Origin: Ceratobasidium sp. AG-K
Lineage: Eukaryota; Basidiomycota; Agaricomycetes; Cantharellales; Ceratobasidiaceae
Reading direction: 5' to 3'
NCBI GenBank assembly: GCA_037039685.1
Contig: JAWNGF010000006.1
Location: forward strand, 2,108,001 to 2,172,000
Length of the DNA: 64,000 nucleotides
The notes beneath the pieces were generated by a model. That model was given only the letters and a program-made list of their open reading frames with translations. It did no database searches and was not told the DNA's origin. A program made the position numbers and the translations under genes. This document shows positions 46,254-57,904 of the stretch, piece by piece (position 1 is the stretch's first letter; the number at the start of each line of letters is the position of its first letter).

Positions 46254-48160
46254 CCCAGTGACAGAGCTTGCACCCAAACACCCGTGCCAATCCATCTAAT
46301 CCCAATTACGCAATCCTTGCTTTGAATCAGTGGCTCAAACGGGTGCTAATGTGTCGCTCAGTAGCCTAAGAATGCATGAATTGCAAGTCAAAAACAGCTG
46401 AAGGTCACTGCAAAGGTAGAGACCATGTCAGCAACAGCGGGTAGTGGAGCAATGTGAGGATAAAATATATCTGGGTCCTAAAGGTGGTTGTTCCAAGGTC
46501 ACACTGGTCAAAGTGATAGCAGCGCTTGGTCGACTTGACTCAGTTTGGATTGTTGGAGAGGGTGGCCAAGGAACTGCAAAGTATTTTAGTGGCGTGTTCA
46601 ACAATGTTACGGCCACAAGAATCCTGGCGGGGGCAAAGAGGATGGTAGCCGTAGTGAAACAGGTGGTTGAGCTGGAAATGATGCAGTGGCCATGAGTTTG
46701 GTTCATTTGCAGAGTATTCAATTGGCAAAGAATTACTATGACACAGATCCAGATTGAGTACTGAGCGGATTTCTCAGTCAACTTTTCCTTTACCATTTCT
46801 ACCTTGTGCGCAAACACTCACTTTAAGGAACTGATAAAACTAACATCTCCAGGTTTTTGCAGGACAGCAAGTTGTCTTGGTTGTGTTTGTATTGATGGGT
46901 GATTGTCATGAGTGGCAACTTTGGTGGTGATCTTGGAATCCAGGGCCTGGGTGTAGATCACATGACCAGTCATTGCACACCACTTTCTGATGACAACAAG
47001 TGGCCATCTGTTCATGACACACACTGTAGGGATGCTGGAAAATTGTGAACTGGTGTTGGATGACCAGGTAGGCCAAGTGCAAATTGCTTCATCCCACCCC
47101 CACCTGCCAACGGCGGGCAGTACATTGAGCCCAAGCTTGAGCCAATGGGAGCAGGACACGCTGGAAGAATCTGTCCAACCAAGCTCAATTTGACAAGGGG
47201 GTGGATTCACTTATGGTGTTTGAACCAGGCAAGTGCATCCTAACATCATTGACGTAGGTGATGGGCTGGTGAGGCAACAAACGTCCAACCCAAGGTTGTC
47301 TGCTTGCTTGCTCACAGGACACAAAGAGACGCATTGGGATTCCACCTATGAGGCAGGGCCAAACTATAAGTTGGGCGCTGCTTGGCCCCTTAATCACCCA
47401 TGATTGAATCCAGGAGCTATCCACGCAAACAATCCAACAACAATGCAGCAGACCAGTTGATCAATATATAGACAACCAAGGCGGGCATGCACCCAATTAT
47501 TTTAGATAGTTGGAAGTAGCTGATTCAAGTGGCCCAGGGGCATCGCGCCAACTTCACGCTATTGAGAAGTAATCCACAGCCTACCTACAATCTCTGTTCC
47601 GTCTTACTTGCATGACTGGAATTGCTGCAGGCCGCCAAAGCAAAGCTAGCACACCCTCAAACAACACACGATTGGTTCCAAGATTGACAGCTTTCACATC
47701 AAACAGCAAGCAAAGTTAGCAATTGGCCACTACAATTCTGTGGGGAGCAAACTGTGAGTGCTATTCCAGTTGATGCCAATCTAGTTTTATAGAGCTCAAC
47801 ATTTGATGCTAGAACGCAAGTTTATTGGAAAGATGCCAAGCGGTTGTGAGTGCAGTTCTTGCATTGTACCAAAAATCACCAGGTGCTGAACCATCCCACA
47901 GATGAAGGCTGCTTGCAAAATCCTCCCTAGGATTGATTCACGTATATTTGTACATACAGCCCAGTCACCAAAATGAATATGTAGTTTCATTGAGTGGTTG
48001 TGCCATAAAGCCAGAGGGATTTTTTTGGCATCTACACCTGGCATCAAACCCCCGCCATGTCCAAATTACTTTGTCTTTGTAACCCAAGCCAAGTTTTGCA
48101 TCAAACTTGACATCAGCTGTAAAAGGACAATTTGGGTGGCTGTCACTTGGTCACTTGGGA
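46254..48160. other. CpG-poor gene-free stretch
   Basis: About 1.9 kb continuing the CpG-depleted block interrupted by element A. Short open frames are present but none resembles a known protein. Confidence 0.45.
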
Positions 48161-48167
48161 GGCTAAG

Positions 48168-48240
48168 CATTACCTCAGCAGCTAGGCTGTGCCAGCGCCT
48201 TGTGCAGGCAATGATTTGATGCACCTCTGGTTAACCACCT
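48168..48240 (+). other. Orphan relic of an NLR promoter
   Basis: CATTACCTCAGC followed by a 20-base match, GCTAGGCTGTGCCAGCGCCT, is shared with 57787-57819, about 105 bp upstream of the NLR copy 4 ATG. The following bases also align to TTAACCACCTC with CpG-to-TpG/CpA changes (to about 57863). No NLR coding follows here; similarity stops near 48240. Confidence 0.55.
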
Positions 48241-48746
48241 CCACCACTACAGTGATCAATGAGTCCTTGAATCACCCAATTTTGTTTGTCCTCTCTGGCT
48301 CGCAAATCTAACCAGATTTCTGTCAAAACAGGAGTGATCAACCAATGTGACCTTTGGAAAATTCAAGCAGTTGTACAACTTAATTAAGTGAAGCTTGAGA
48401 TGTAGGCAGCAAGTTGAAAGTTTGGTGTCCAAATCATGACAATAGGTCCTTGAATTGGTAGGATCATGTGTTGTGCAGTTCAGCCAACCAGAGGGTGGCA
48501 ACATAAGTAAAATGATCAAATTTTAGGTTTGCGGTCACGCTCCTGATTTTGCCAGTCACAGATGACTAAATCCGCAGCAAGTGAAGTTAGGAGGGCAGTA
48601 GGATACCGTGAATAGTTTCAGAGTGTGTGTCAATCCTGTTTACACATCTGTTCATAAAACAGAGACATTTAGGCTAATAGTCAAGAACTTTTAGATGTGG
48701 TGATTCAAGGGCTGATGGTGATTCAAGGACTCATTGATCACTGTAG
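48241..48746. other. CpG-poor gene-free stretch
   Basis: No recognised feature; it precedes the Tc1/mariner inverted repeat. Confidence 0.4.
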
Positions 48747-49711
48747 GTACACTGGGCCAAAAAAAAATGCACATGTGACCTGTTTTGGTGTGCAATCTCA
48801 GCAACACTCGCTCAGTCAGCTGAACCACTTAGAGTTGCTAATATAAAGTGTGCAAATGTACTTGTAGATTGTATATACACAATATAAGCTTGCTATGTGA
48901 CAAAATGAGCAGTATAAAACAAAATTAGTGGATCAGTGGCTGTGCATTTCTTTTTTGGGTTTGTCTGATTTTCCACCCAACTGGAAAGAAATCTTTGCAA
49001 CACATTAAATTACATATAGACAGACATACAAATGCTAGTAGTGAGTGTTTCCACCCTTCTCTTGTATTAGTTCATCCACTCTGTTAACCATAGAGGCATA
49101 AAGGTTGGCAATTGTTGCTACCTCAATCCCCTCCCACTCCTCCTTCAAAGCTGCCCATAGCTGGGCACTGTTGCAAGGTAGGATTGGTCGGCAATGGACC
49201 CAGCATTCTAGCATGGCCCAAACAGGCTCAAATATGTTCATATCCAGGCTATATGAGGGCCAAGGAAGTACTGGGATGGAATTTGAAGCCATCCACATTG
49301 TGGCCACCTTGGAAGTATGCTTTGGGTTGTTGTCATGCTGATAGATTTGTTCTGATTAGGGAGTGGAAAGTGTAGGGAGGTAGTTGGGCAGTGCATCATT
49401 CAGAATTTGAACATATTTCTCCTTTGTAAGCATGCCTGTGATACACATGAGTGGCCCAACACCATCTGCAGAAATAACCCCCCACACGGCCACACTCCCT
49501 CCCCCATGTTTGACCATCTTCTTTGTGTACCTAGATTTGAGAGCCTGTCCATTGAATCTCCAGACATATTGGCGGCCTTTTGAGTTGAAAATCTTGAAGA
49601 TAGACTCATCTGAAAATATGACATGCTGCCATTGATTTTCAGACCATGTGCAATCATCTGGAAACCTGACCTCAGCTACATGGTGGTACATAGCAGTATG
49701 TAGCAGGATAC
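48747..49711 (-). mobile_element. Tc1/mariner-type transposon relic, truncated
   Basis: The end TACACTGGGCCAAAAAAAAA at about 48747 is typical of a Tc1-like terminal inverted repeat beginning at a TA. The transposase is on the minus strand. The opposite end is missing because the element is cut by the solo LTR at 49712; a 20 bp remnant may remain at 50185-50204. Confidence 0.6.
49035..49691 (-). pseudogene. Tc1-like DDE transposase fragment
   Basis: Read right to left: WSENQWQHVIFSDES (first catalytic Asp), GGGSVAVWGVIS, then an in-frame TAA at 49356-49358, then QHDNNPKHTSKVA (second Asp) and PSYSLDMNIFEPVW (third acidic region), ending at 49035. These are the DDE_3 hallmarks of Tc1 transposases. 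The N-terminal DNA-binding half is absent. Confidence 0.82.
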
Positions 49712-50179
49712 TGTTGTGAGCCAGCTCACTCCATCGGACTTGTCTTGTGCCTCTCCCGACTGTCCTTGTTGTCTGCCACCCTGTTTGAACATTGTTTGTC
49801 TTTTCCTGTGCCGCATTGCCACCTTCTTGTGGTTATTCTGTTACATTGTATAACGCGGCTGTGCTTTGTACGAGTCATGTCTGTTCATACAGCATGACTC
49901 ACATGGACGCTCCTGACTGGCTGTTATGTATGACTTGTGTGGCTGCGCCTTGTATGACTTGGCCACTTTCTGAATATATATAGAGGACCAACAAGCCTGG
50001 TAACCCCAGCTTGTTTTGTCTCATCTAGACATCCCTTTGAGTGACACTTAGAACCACCCCTACCCTCAAGAGCCTACAGACGCTTAAGTGTGTTGCAGTT
50101 CAAGAGGTTCCTTAGGTCTTAGTGCCGTCCACTCTCCATCGCGGCTTGTCCCATAGCCACCAAGAAGAAGCTTACAACA
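49712..50179 (+). repeat. Solo LTR of the same Gypsy family
   Basis: TGTTGTGAGC...CTTACAACA, 468 bp, flanked by GATAC on both sides (49707-49711 and 50180-50184). It is more diverged from the element B LTR than the element A LTRs are. It sits in the Tc1 relic. Confidence 0.9.
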
Positions 50180-50204
50180 GATACCAATATAGCCATAGAC
50201 CCTA

Positions 50205-50429
50205 TGTCGTAAGCTTCTTCTTAGTGGCTATGAGACAAGCCGCGACGGAGAGTGGACGGCACTAAGACCTAAGTGACCTCTTGAACCGCAACACACTTAA
50301 GTGTCTGTAGGTCCTTGAGGGTAGGGGTGGTTCAAAGTGTCACTCTAAGGGGATGTTTTGACGAGACAAAACAAGCTGGGGTTTCCAGGCTTGTTGGTCC
50401 TCTATATATATTCACAAAGTGGCCGAGTC
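50205..50429 (-). repeat. Half LTR fused to NLR copy 3
   Basis: It begins TGTCGTAAGC (the 3' end of the LTR in reverse orientation) and matches through the TATA box to GGCCGAGTC, where the LTR at 31805 continues ATACAAGG but this sequence switches to the NLR exon (CGACTGCGAATG). This is a deletion or recombination junction. Confidence 0.85.
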
Positions 50430-53400
50430 CGACTGCGAATGTCTCTGAGCCAGGCAATTACGGCATACACGAAACTGGTATCCGGAGTGTTCTCGGATAA
50501 GAAGACCTCATGGACAAGTACGGCGAGCCCTTATAAGGGGACCAAACTTCAAGAGGAGCTTAGGTCTCTGGTTCAGAATGCGCCGGGAAATCAGGACGAT
50601 CGCATGAGAGACGCGAGCTCATGCAAGACGTGAGTACATTCATTACGTATATATAGCCAATTTACTCGTCGCAGGATGGTGTTTGCCATGTCGAAGCACA
50701 ACCTGAACGCCGGTATCCCAGTCATGTTTCGTTCCTACGAGTCGCCCGTCAACCCTGCACCCGACTGCACTGTCTGGGAGGCGCTATATGCGACGATGGC
50801 CCACCCAGACCTCGTCAAGAGCATCGAGATCAGTGACGGCACAGTCAAGCAGTCGTTTGTCGGGGGCGAACTCGGATGCAGCAATCCGATCAACCATGTC
50901 CTTGCTGAAGTCAGGCGGCTGTATCCGGATCGACACGTTTCTTGTATTTTGAGCATAGGCGCTGGACATGCGCGCACGATATCTCTTCCGGACCCTGGCT
51001 TACCTCAGATGTTGCTGAGCATCAAGGAAGCCACTGCGATCATGGGCATGGCGACCGACAGTGAGCGGGTGGCTGAGGAGATCGAAGCACCGTTTCAGGA
51101 TACTACTGGAGTTTACTACCGGTTCAACAGTGATCAAGGCATGCAAAACATGAATGTAGACGACTGGGAGAAGCTGGGAGAGGTTATGGCGCATACAAGG
51201 TCGTATTTCAGCAAGGCCGAACCAAATCGACGAATTGGTCAAGCGGTGCAAGCAGTCAAAGAGAGAAAAGCCGCGATTTCGGTCAAACAACTTGGTAACT
51301 GTATTTTCCCAAACATCGCTCCCCGCACCTACCTAACAACATGGTGTACACGCCAACAGATGGACGCGTGCAGGTATCTTCCAACGAACCAGCGGCCCGC
51401 ATCAAACACTGCCCTGCTCCTTCATCAAGGTTCACTGGAAGGGAGGATCAAATCCAGCAGGTGGGCACCTGTATAGCTGGAAATCACGACGAGCGACGAG
51501 TGTGCGTAATATACGGACTAGGTGGTGGGGGGAAAACCCAACTAGCGCTGAAGACGATCCAGAGACACCACGATAGCTGGACTCATACTCTGTTTGTGGA
51601 CGCAAGCTCAAGGGAAACAGTCGAGAGCACACTACAGGAAATTGCGAGAGCCAAGGACGTGGGGAAGACTCACGAGGACGCCCTGCAATGGCTAGCCGCC
51701 TGCCAGGAGGCCTGGATCTTGATGTATGACAATGCAAATTCTCCATCGTTGGAGATACATGAATACTTCCCTAGTGGAGCTCGCGGCAGCATCTTGATCA
51801 CGACCCGTCTGTCTGGTATGACGGTACATGCCAGAGGACCCAGCTCGGAGTGTCAGGTCTCAGAAATGAACCAAGAAGACGCACTTGCATTGCTGCTGAG
51901 AATGGCACGCATACAGGGGCAAGAAGTGGCTGAGAGTGAGATGGAAGCCGCCAGCGCGCTTCTAGAGGTACATTCTGCACTCAATCATGGCTCTAGCCAA
52001 CTAATTAAGGACTGCCAGGACTTCGTATATTTTGCGCTCGCAATTGTCCAGGCTGGCGCATACATTGGGTATTCGAACATTTCGATATCTGAATATCGCA
52101 AACGGTTTCTTCATTGCCGTCGCTCGGCGCTAGACCAATACAAGAAGGTCAAAGTCAAGGTGGACAGCTATCAGTGGTCGGTGTTTACCACCTGGAAGCT
52201 GTGCTATGATCTACTGGATGAGGACAGCCAGCCACGGTTGTTGCTCTGGCTGATCGCGTTCATGCATCACGACCGCATCACCGCGAACATGTTTGAACGT
52301 GCCGCGGCCAACATCAAAAAATACAAACCCTTGCTCCCATGCACTGAAATCGAAACGAAATCCCATCAGCACGTGCAGGATTTCCTATCCAGGTTTCGAG
52401 GACAAGAGCGGAGCGTGGGACGCATCGTTGTTCTCGGAGGCCATCGGCGAACTCGCAGCATACTCGCTCGTCGAGTATGATCGAGTGAATACAGTGTACA
52501 AGATCCACGTATTGGTTCAGGAGTGGGCACGTACGGCTATATCCCAGTCGCTGGATTTGGCATTAGAGTGCACAACTACACTGTTAGCACACGCGGTGGA
52601 CTGGGCGGACACCGCTGTAGCACATAAGTCCCGACTTAACCTCGGGCTACACGTAATCAAGGTACTCTCAGAGCGGCACGATGTCGTCAGCGCTAATCAC
52701 GCCCCTAACTTCGCAAAAGTATACGACACGAATGGACTGTGGGACCGCCAGGAAGCACTGGAACTATTGACCAAAGTCGTGAGAGAGCAATTACTTGGCG
52801 CAGAGCATCAAGCCACACCTGAAAGCATTAGTGAACTGGCGTCTACATACCGGAAGCGAGGCCAATGGAGCAAGGCTGAGGACTTAGAGATCAAGGTCCT
52901 GGACGCATGCCAGCGAACGTTGGGTGAAGATCACCCAGACACACTGATGAGAATGAACAACCTCGCATCGACATACCGGAACAAGGGTCGATGGAACGAA
53001 GCTGAGCAGCTACAAGTCAAGGTCCTAGATGCACACAGGCGAACGTTGGGCGAAGATCACCCAGAAACACTGACGAGCATGAACAACCTCGCAGTGACAT
53101 ACTCGAACAAGGGTCGATGGGACGAAGCTGAGCAGCTACAGCTCAAGGTCCTAGATGCAAGCAGGCGAACGATGGGTGACGATCACCCAGACACACTGAC
53201 GAGCATGAGCAACCTCGCATCGACATACTGGAACCAGGGTCGATGGGACGAGGCTGAGCAGCTACAAGTCAAGGTCCTGGATGCACGCAGGCGAACGTTG
53301 GGCGAAGATCACCCAGGCACACTGACAAGCATGAGCAACCTCGCATCGACATACTCAAATCAGGGTCGATGGGACGAAGCTGAGCAGCTACAGCTCAAGG

Positions 53401-53780
53401 TCCTGAATGCACGCAGGCGAACGTTGGGCGAAGATCACCCAGACACCCTGACAGGCACGACTGCACTCGCATCCACATAGTGAGAACAGCGCCGATTGAA
53501 TGAGGCAGCGCAGCTAGAGGTTCAGGTGCTGAGTGCGAGTAAGCGCACGTTAGGCGAGGAACACCCAGATACCTTGACCAGGTCCCATAATCTAGCGCTC
53601 ACATACACAGACCTGGGTCGGTGGGATGAAGCTGAGCAGTTGCTTGTTCATGCAGCAGAGGGCCGCGCTCGAATCACCGGTAACCAACACCCCAATACCG
53701 TATTGTCTCATGAGTGTCTCGCTGACTTTCAGCGACGCCCACCAAACAGTGAGTGCTGCCAATCGGTGCCTCATACCTGA
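50430..53780 (+). pseudogene. Patatin-like / NB-ARC / TPR gene, copy 3, 5'-truncated
   Basis: The first two exons and the nucleophile elbow are gone; homology starts at RLRMSLSQAITAYTKL, abutting the half LTR. Exons then follow copy 4: the patatin C-terminal part (QSFVGGELGCSNPI, no catalytic Asp), intron 51296-51357, NB-ARC with P-loop GLGGGGKTQLALK and GSILITTR, intron after 51965, a helical linker, then TPRs with exact 126 bp period (52866, 52992, 53118, 53244, 53370, 53496). A frameshift lies near 52398, and TAG-TGA at 53478-53483 replaces the TAC-TGG of other repeats, after which the frame stays open to 53780. CpG content is normal, so decay is by indels and loss of the 5' end rather than CpG mutation. 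Confidence 0.85.
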
Positions 53781-54028
53781 ACATCGCTCATCCAACGCTG
53801 TTCCAGGGAGCTAAGCTCCACTGCGTCACAATCCTTTTTTGCCACAACTCCCGTCCCTCTGTGCCCTCTATTCCTTGCCTGTTTCGTCATCACAGCTTCC
53901 CTTGGGAAAGAGTCCGTCCCTCCATTGAATTCTTCGCCCTCAGTTCAGCGATCAGTTCGCTATACATAATCTAACCATCATGCATACATACTTCTCTTTC
54001 TCAGCCAACTTTGTGGTCTTCTGAGCGC
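53781..54028. other. 3' flank of NLR copy 3, duplicated at 61733-61947
   Basis: Closely matches the sequence after copy 4 (CTTTCTCAGC-AACTTTGT-GTCTTCTGAGCG at both sites). No gene. Confidence 0.6.
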
Positions 54029-54189
54029 ATCAGCAAAAACTGAAAAATCCTCCCAGGCGCTCCAGGGCTCTGGGGGGCTATTTAACCTTTCCGAGGCCCC
54101 CGGAGCTCCCGGAGCAAAATCTCCTGGAGACTCGGGAGCCCTCCGAAGCTCTACGGAGTACCACCGGAGGAATTTTAGTTTCGGCTGAG
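54029..54189. mobile_element. MITE-like insertion, about 160 bp
   Basis: Present here but absent at the paralogous site near 61948. Imperfect terminal inverted repeats: CAGCAAAAACTGAAAAATCC at the left and, in reverse complement, CAGCCGAAACTAAAATTCC at the right. The interior is GC-rich with several smaller palindromes (CTCCGGGAG type). No coding capacity. Confidence 0.55.
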
Positions 54190-55112
54190 TGCCTGTACCA
54201 TTATTATTGATATCGCCAAATACGTGCCCATCCCCCAAGTATAGAGTTAGGTTGATTGTCTATGTATCTGACTTCAGACTTGCATGTCATCACTGCACTT
54301 TATATCATTCATATGCATGTCCATTTATGACCTGGTCTATTCCAAAACGTGTGAATAACAACGCTAACGTCACATGACTGTATCTCATTCATTTCAAACC
54401 TGTTGTGGTCGGCTCCGAGTTTGAATCGTGGAGATCCTCTTTCATCATGTCGGGTCGGGTTCGAATTCTGCCGCCGGTGCAAGACTGCATCAGCCTTGAC
54501 TCATTGTAGGTGGTGACTGGTTGGTTGGGATAGACATATTACTAGTATCGACTCGGTCGAACTCGCATTCCTGCCTTTCCGATGGAATATGACTTTCACC
54601 AACCCATCGATGCTATACAGACTTTGGAGCCAATTGAGGCGACCGTTCGAGTGAAGTCCAAAAAAAGCGGCTGGTAAAATTGGCTTTATGTTTGGGTTAT
54701 AAGTCTGGTGGTGGGTTAGCTAGCCGGGATACAGGGAGGGCGAATAACAGCGAGGGAGCATTCCGGGTCCAGCGGCCCAACAGGATCCTCAGTGTTTCTC
54801 AGTCTCGGATTCCAGTTCATTCGCGGGTGCGGGATAGCTGAATAGACACGACGTAAATTGCGCCTGTTATATGGAAACCAGGTTGACACGCTGAGATTCG
54901 CCAGCGAACTTTTACGCCGACATGCTTCCATCTCGTGTCCAAATAGGGGCCGGCATTCGCCAATTCATATCACGGCTCTGGTTGCCGAGTGGAGCGGCGT
55001 TTAAGTGATGTTTACTTTTTGGTCACGAGTGTCCTGAATTTGGTGATTATGACGTTTGCCACGAATTTAGACTCCCTGACCAAGCAGGGCACGGGGCCAT
55101 CTTCCGACCACC
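54190..55112. other. Duplicated intergenic segment (paralogue 61948-63357)
   Basis: Matches the right-hand copy closely, apart from a roughly 480 bp block present only there (about 62265-62744). No gene is recognised; it probably contains the promoter of the following hypothetical gene. Confidence 0.5.
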
Positions 55113-55648
55113 ATGGCCAGCGGCGGCCATCCGTTCACCGCACCCCTTGTAGCGGTGCTGAGCATCTATCAGCTGGGCCCCGGGCGACCAGGTAAGCTGA
55201 GCGCGGCCCTTGAGATCCCGCCTCACACGGCCCAGTGCGCGGTCTGCCTGCTAGGAGCTCACTCTCTTCTCGTTCCCGCGCGTGTTCTGTTCCCCGGCGC
55301 TTGCCCCGCTGTCGCCATCGCCCGCGGAATACCTAGGCGCAGCGCCTCTCCCTCGATACGACGGACCTCGTGATTGGCAGACTGATGCAGTGGAGCGAGC
55401 ACTGGGGAGGGTTGCAGCTCGCATTTACGGCCGAGGCGCAACTGGAAGCGTTGACGGCAGACAATGCACCGACACCCGACCCCGGGCTGTCTCCACGAAC
55501 GAATGGGACGAAGAAGCGGCGAGAGAATCCACCAGAAGAGGTGCAGTTTGACGAGGAGATGGATCCTGATACGCCAATTGCCAAGGCTCGAGTGCATCCT
55601 GGCACAATCGACTTGAGTAGTTTGGCGTCGACGCGGCACCCCGGGTGA
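55113..55648 (+). pseudogene. Unknown gene, left copy, frameshifted and truncated
   Basis: It opens MASGGHPFTAPLVAVLSIY, then CCAG-GTAAGC as a likely donor, and later EYLGAAPLPRYDGPRDWQTD, both shared with the copy at 63358. At about 55431 two bases are missing relative to that copy (CGCATTTACGG against CGCATGTACGCAG), shifting the frame. The protein then reads AEAQLEALTADNAPTPDPG... to IDLSSLA and ends early in STRHPG at 55646-55648, without the Cys-x-x-Cys segment. No family is recognised. The exact exon joining is unresolved in both copies. Confidence 0.55.
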
Positions 55649-55833
55649 CCGACACCAAGCGACAAGCCAAATCCACGCCCGACTTTTCCAAGCACCCAGA
55701 ACCCGTCAACTCGGGCGTTCAGGCAAGGCGAGTTGGAATCGATACGACCGACGATCGACGCCCACACCCCGCCTCCGAGCCTTCTCAATCTTTCCCTTCA
55801 CGAGTCAGATCTTCTAATATAACTGGATATTAG

Positions 55834-57780
55834 ACGGTACGCATGCGTTGTGACTTTCATCTCATGACTGTCGGCGAGCAGGCTGCGCGTATGGCCTCAA
55901 CAACCCCCGTGCAATTTGATGGTGGGTTCACTCTGTCGTATGGATCTGCCTGCACATCTGCTAATGACATTCACTCCTAAGGTACTACAACTTTATCCTA
56001 GAACGCGAGCTGCCTGGCATTCTGTGGGATGTAGGCAGCGACTCATAAATACCTGTGAACCTGTACTGCCGGGCGTGTACCACTGACGCCTCGTGCGAGT
56101 GTCAGGCTGGGGATAGATAAGCTATTGGCTATGTATTCAACTAACGCCCACCTGTACATACAACAATGGAAATATACTAAATAATTCTGCTCATCTGATC
56201 CTCGGCTTGAGCGAACTTGGAGAGGGCCGCAGTCGGACAGCCAAGGTATGGAACGTTCGAGGCTTTTGGGGTCCTTGTCGCTCATAATCGAGGGTACGGT
56301 GTTGGCCCGTAGCACGGCATGGCTGGATAGAGCACGTTAGGTGATCCGGGACGCTAGTCGACTCGCAGAGTAGCTGGTCGGGCACGAGACGAATGGTCCG
56401 TGTTATCTTGGTCTCAAGCAGGCGCGTCGTGATTTGAACGTAGAATTTTGCCGTTGAATTTGATCGGAAAGTTCTGCCTCTTTTGTGAAGCAAGGCTGGC
56501 ATTGAGTGGGAAAATCGCAGCCTGAGTTCTTGCTGATCAGCGTTGGATCCAAGCGCGGCGCCTCGACGCGTCTCTCGCATTTGATGATCACAGCGCTTAC
56601 CTACACAGGGTGCGACCAAAAATACACAGACCATCTTTTGGCCACAATGATGGCCAGTCGCCCATTCGCAACGTAAACCCACAACAGCAGCGAGTATCGG
56701 CATATCGGGATGCAATAGCAAGGTCAGTCAAGCGTGTTGTTCGAGACCCTAGCTGACGCGGCCAGTGCACAGTCTACTAGGGAGTTCATTGCCTTCCTGT
56801 TTTCAAGCGTGCTCCGTCCTAGGGTGTGCGCCCATCGTCATGAGCTTCATTGAATACTCAGACACGCCCCTGCTCCCAAGAAATGATGGACGATGGAACA
56901 TGCGACCGATAAGCGGAAACCCCTCCGCTGGCTGTCTGCACGCTCGAATGGGGAAAGGACACGCATCGAGGTCCCACCTGCGAGGTGCACTAGACTTGAC
57001 CAAGAGGGGCGCCCTGTCTCATGATCCGCCTCGAACGCTCTCAGGAGCGATCTACGCGGACCATTTGTCGACAATGTGGCACCCAAGGTGATCGGCATAC
57101 AAGTGATCAACCTGGACTCGCTCTGAACCCCGTCGTGTTGAGCTAGAGGCAATTGGTCCAAGTGGGCCAGTGAAGTCGCACCTACTCTACGGTATGGAAA
57201 ATCGGCGGCTCACGCACAGTCTCAGAGTGCCGGTATGGTGGGTTGTTGGAGTTGATTGAGGCAGTAACAACGAGTACTTGAACGGCACGCGACAGCACCC
57301 GAGATCGACAGGTTATGGTACCAGTGGCGAGAAAAATCATCAATCGACTGATAGGAATTCCTGGCGAGCAAACTGTGCGCACGATCTCATTTCACGCTAA
57401 TCTAACCTCCACCAGATCGCTTTCGATACCAGCATGCCAACGAACTCTCGGAGGAGGATGTCGGGGATCGGTGAGTATTGTTGATACATTGTATCGGAAG
57501 TCACTGAATGTCGCCGCCTCGCACAGATGGAAGACATACATGGAATCCTCCACGTCACTGTTGTGCACCGGTCTGTAAATACAACTATACCGTCCCAATT
57601 AAACATTGCTCCACGAAACCACTATGTGGAAGAAGCTCGCGAGATGCTGAGAGTGGAAACTCCAGGATAGGTTCGCCGCTGGCACTCAAGCTGAACATCG
57701 CGCCTGACCCACCGACATTGCTGTCAATGGAGGATAAAGATCCAAGTGGCTATCAAAAATTAGGATTAGCCACCGGGGAA
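55834..57780. other. Gene-free spacer of the duplication unit
   Basis: About 1.95 kb with normal CpG content. Several open frames exist on both strands but none is protein-like by composition or splice support. The last part leads into the NLR copy 4 promoter. Confidence 0.4.
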
Positions 57781-57786
57781 CAGCGC

Positions 57787-57863
57787 ATTACCTCAGCCGG
57801 CTAGGCTGTGCCAGCGCCTCGACCACACATCGACGCGACGACCTGCTTTCTATTAACCACCTC
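57787..57863 (+). promoter_or_regulatory. Conserved upstream segment of NLR copy 4
   Basis: CATTACCTCAGC...GCTAGGCTGTGCC recurs, more or less degraded, upstream of copies 1 and 2 and as an orphan at 48168. Its preserved position about 80-120 bp before the ATG suggests a promoter element, although simple common descent would also explain it. Confidence 0.45.
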
Positions 57864-57904
57864 ACCGGCCAGATAGCCTCTTTACCAACAAGAGGAAGGG
57901 CGAT

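Noticed and set aside
49712..50429. Solo LTR and inverted half LTR as one complete element
   Set aside because: They have opposite orientation, different target context and no internal region; the first has its own GATAC duplication.
54400..54480. tRNA-like B-box GGTTCGAATTC (also at 62215)
   Set aside because: No matching A-box or acceptor-stem complementarity at tRNA spacing; it is simply part of the duplicated spacer.
56191..56721. 176-codon minus-strand frame
   Set aside because: Arg/Cys-rich composition without domain, splice or promoter support; probably chance in GC-rich spacer.
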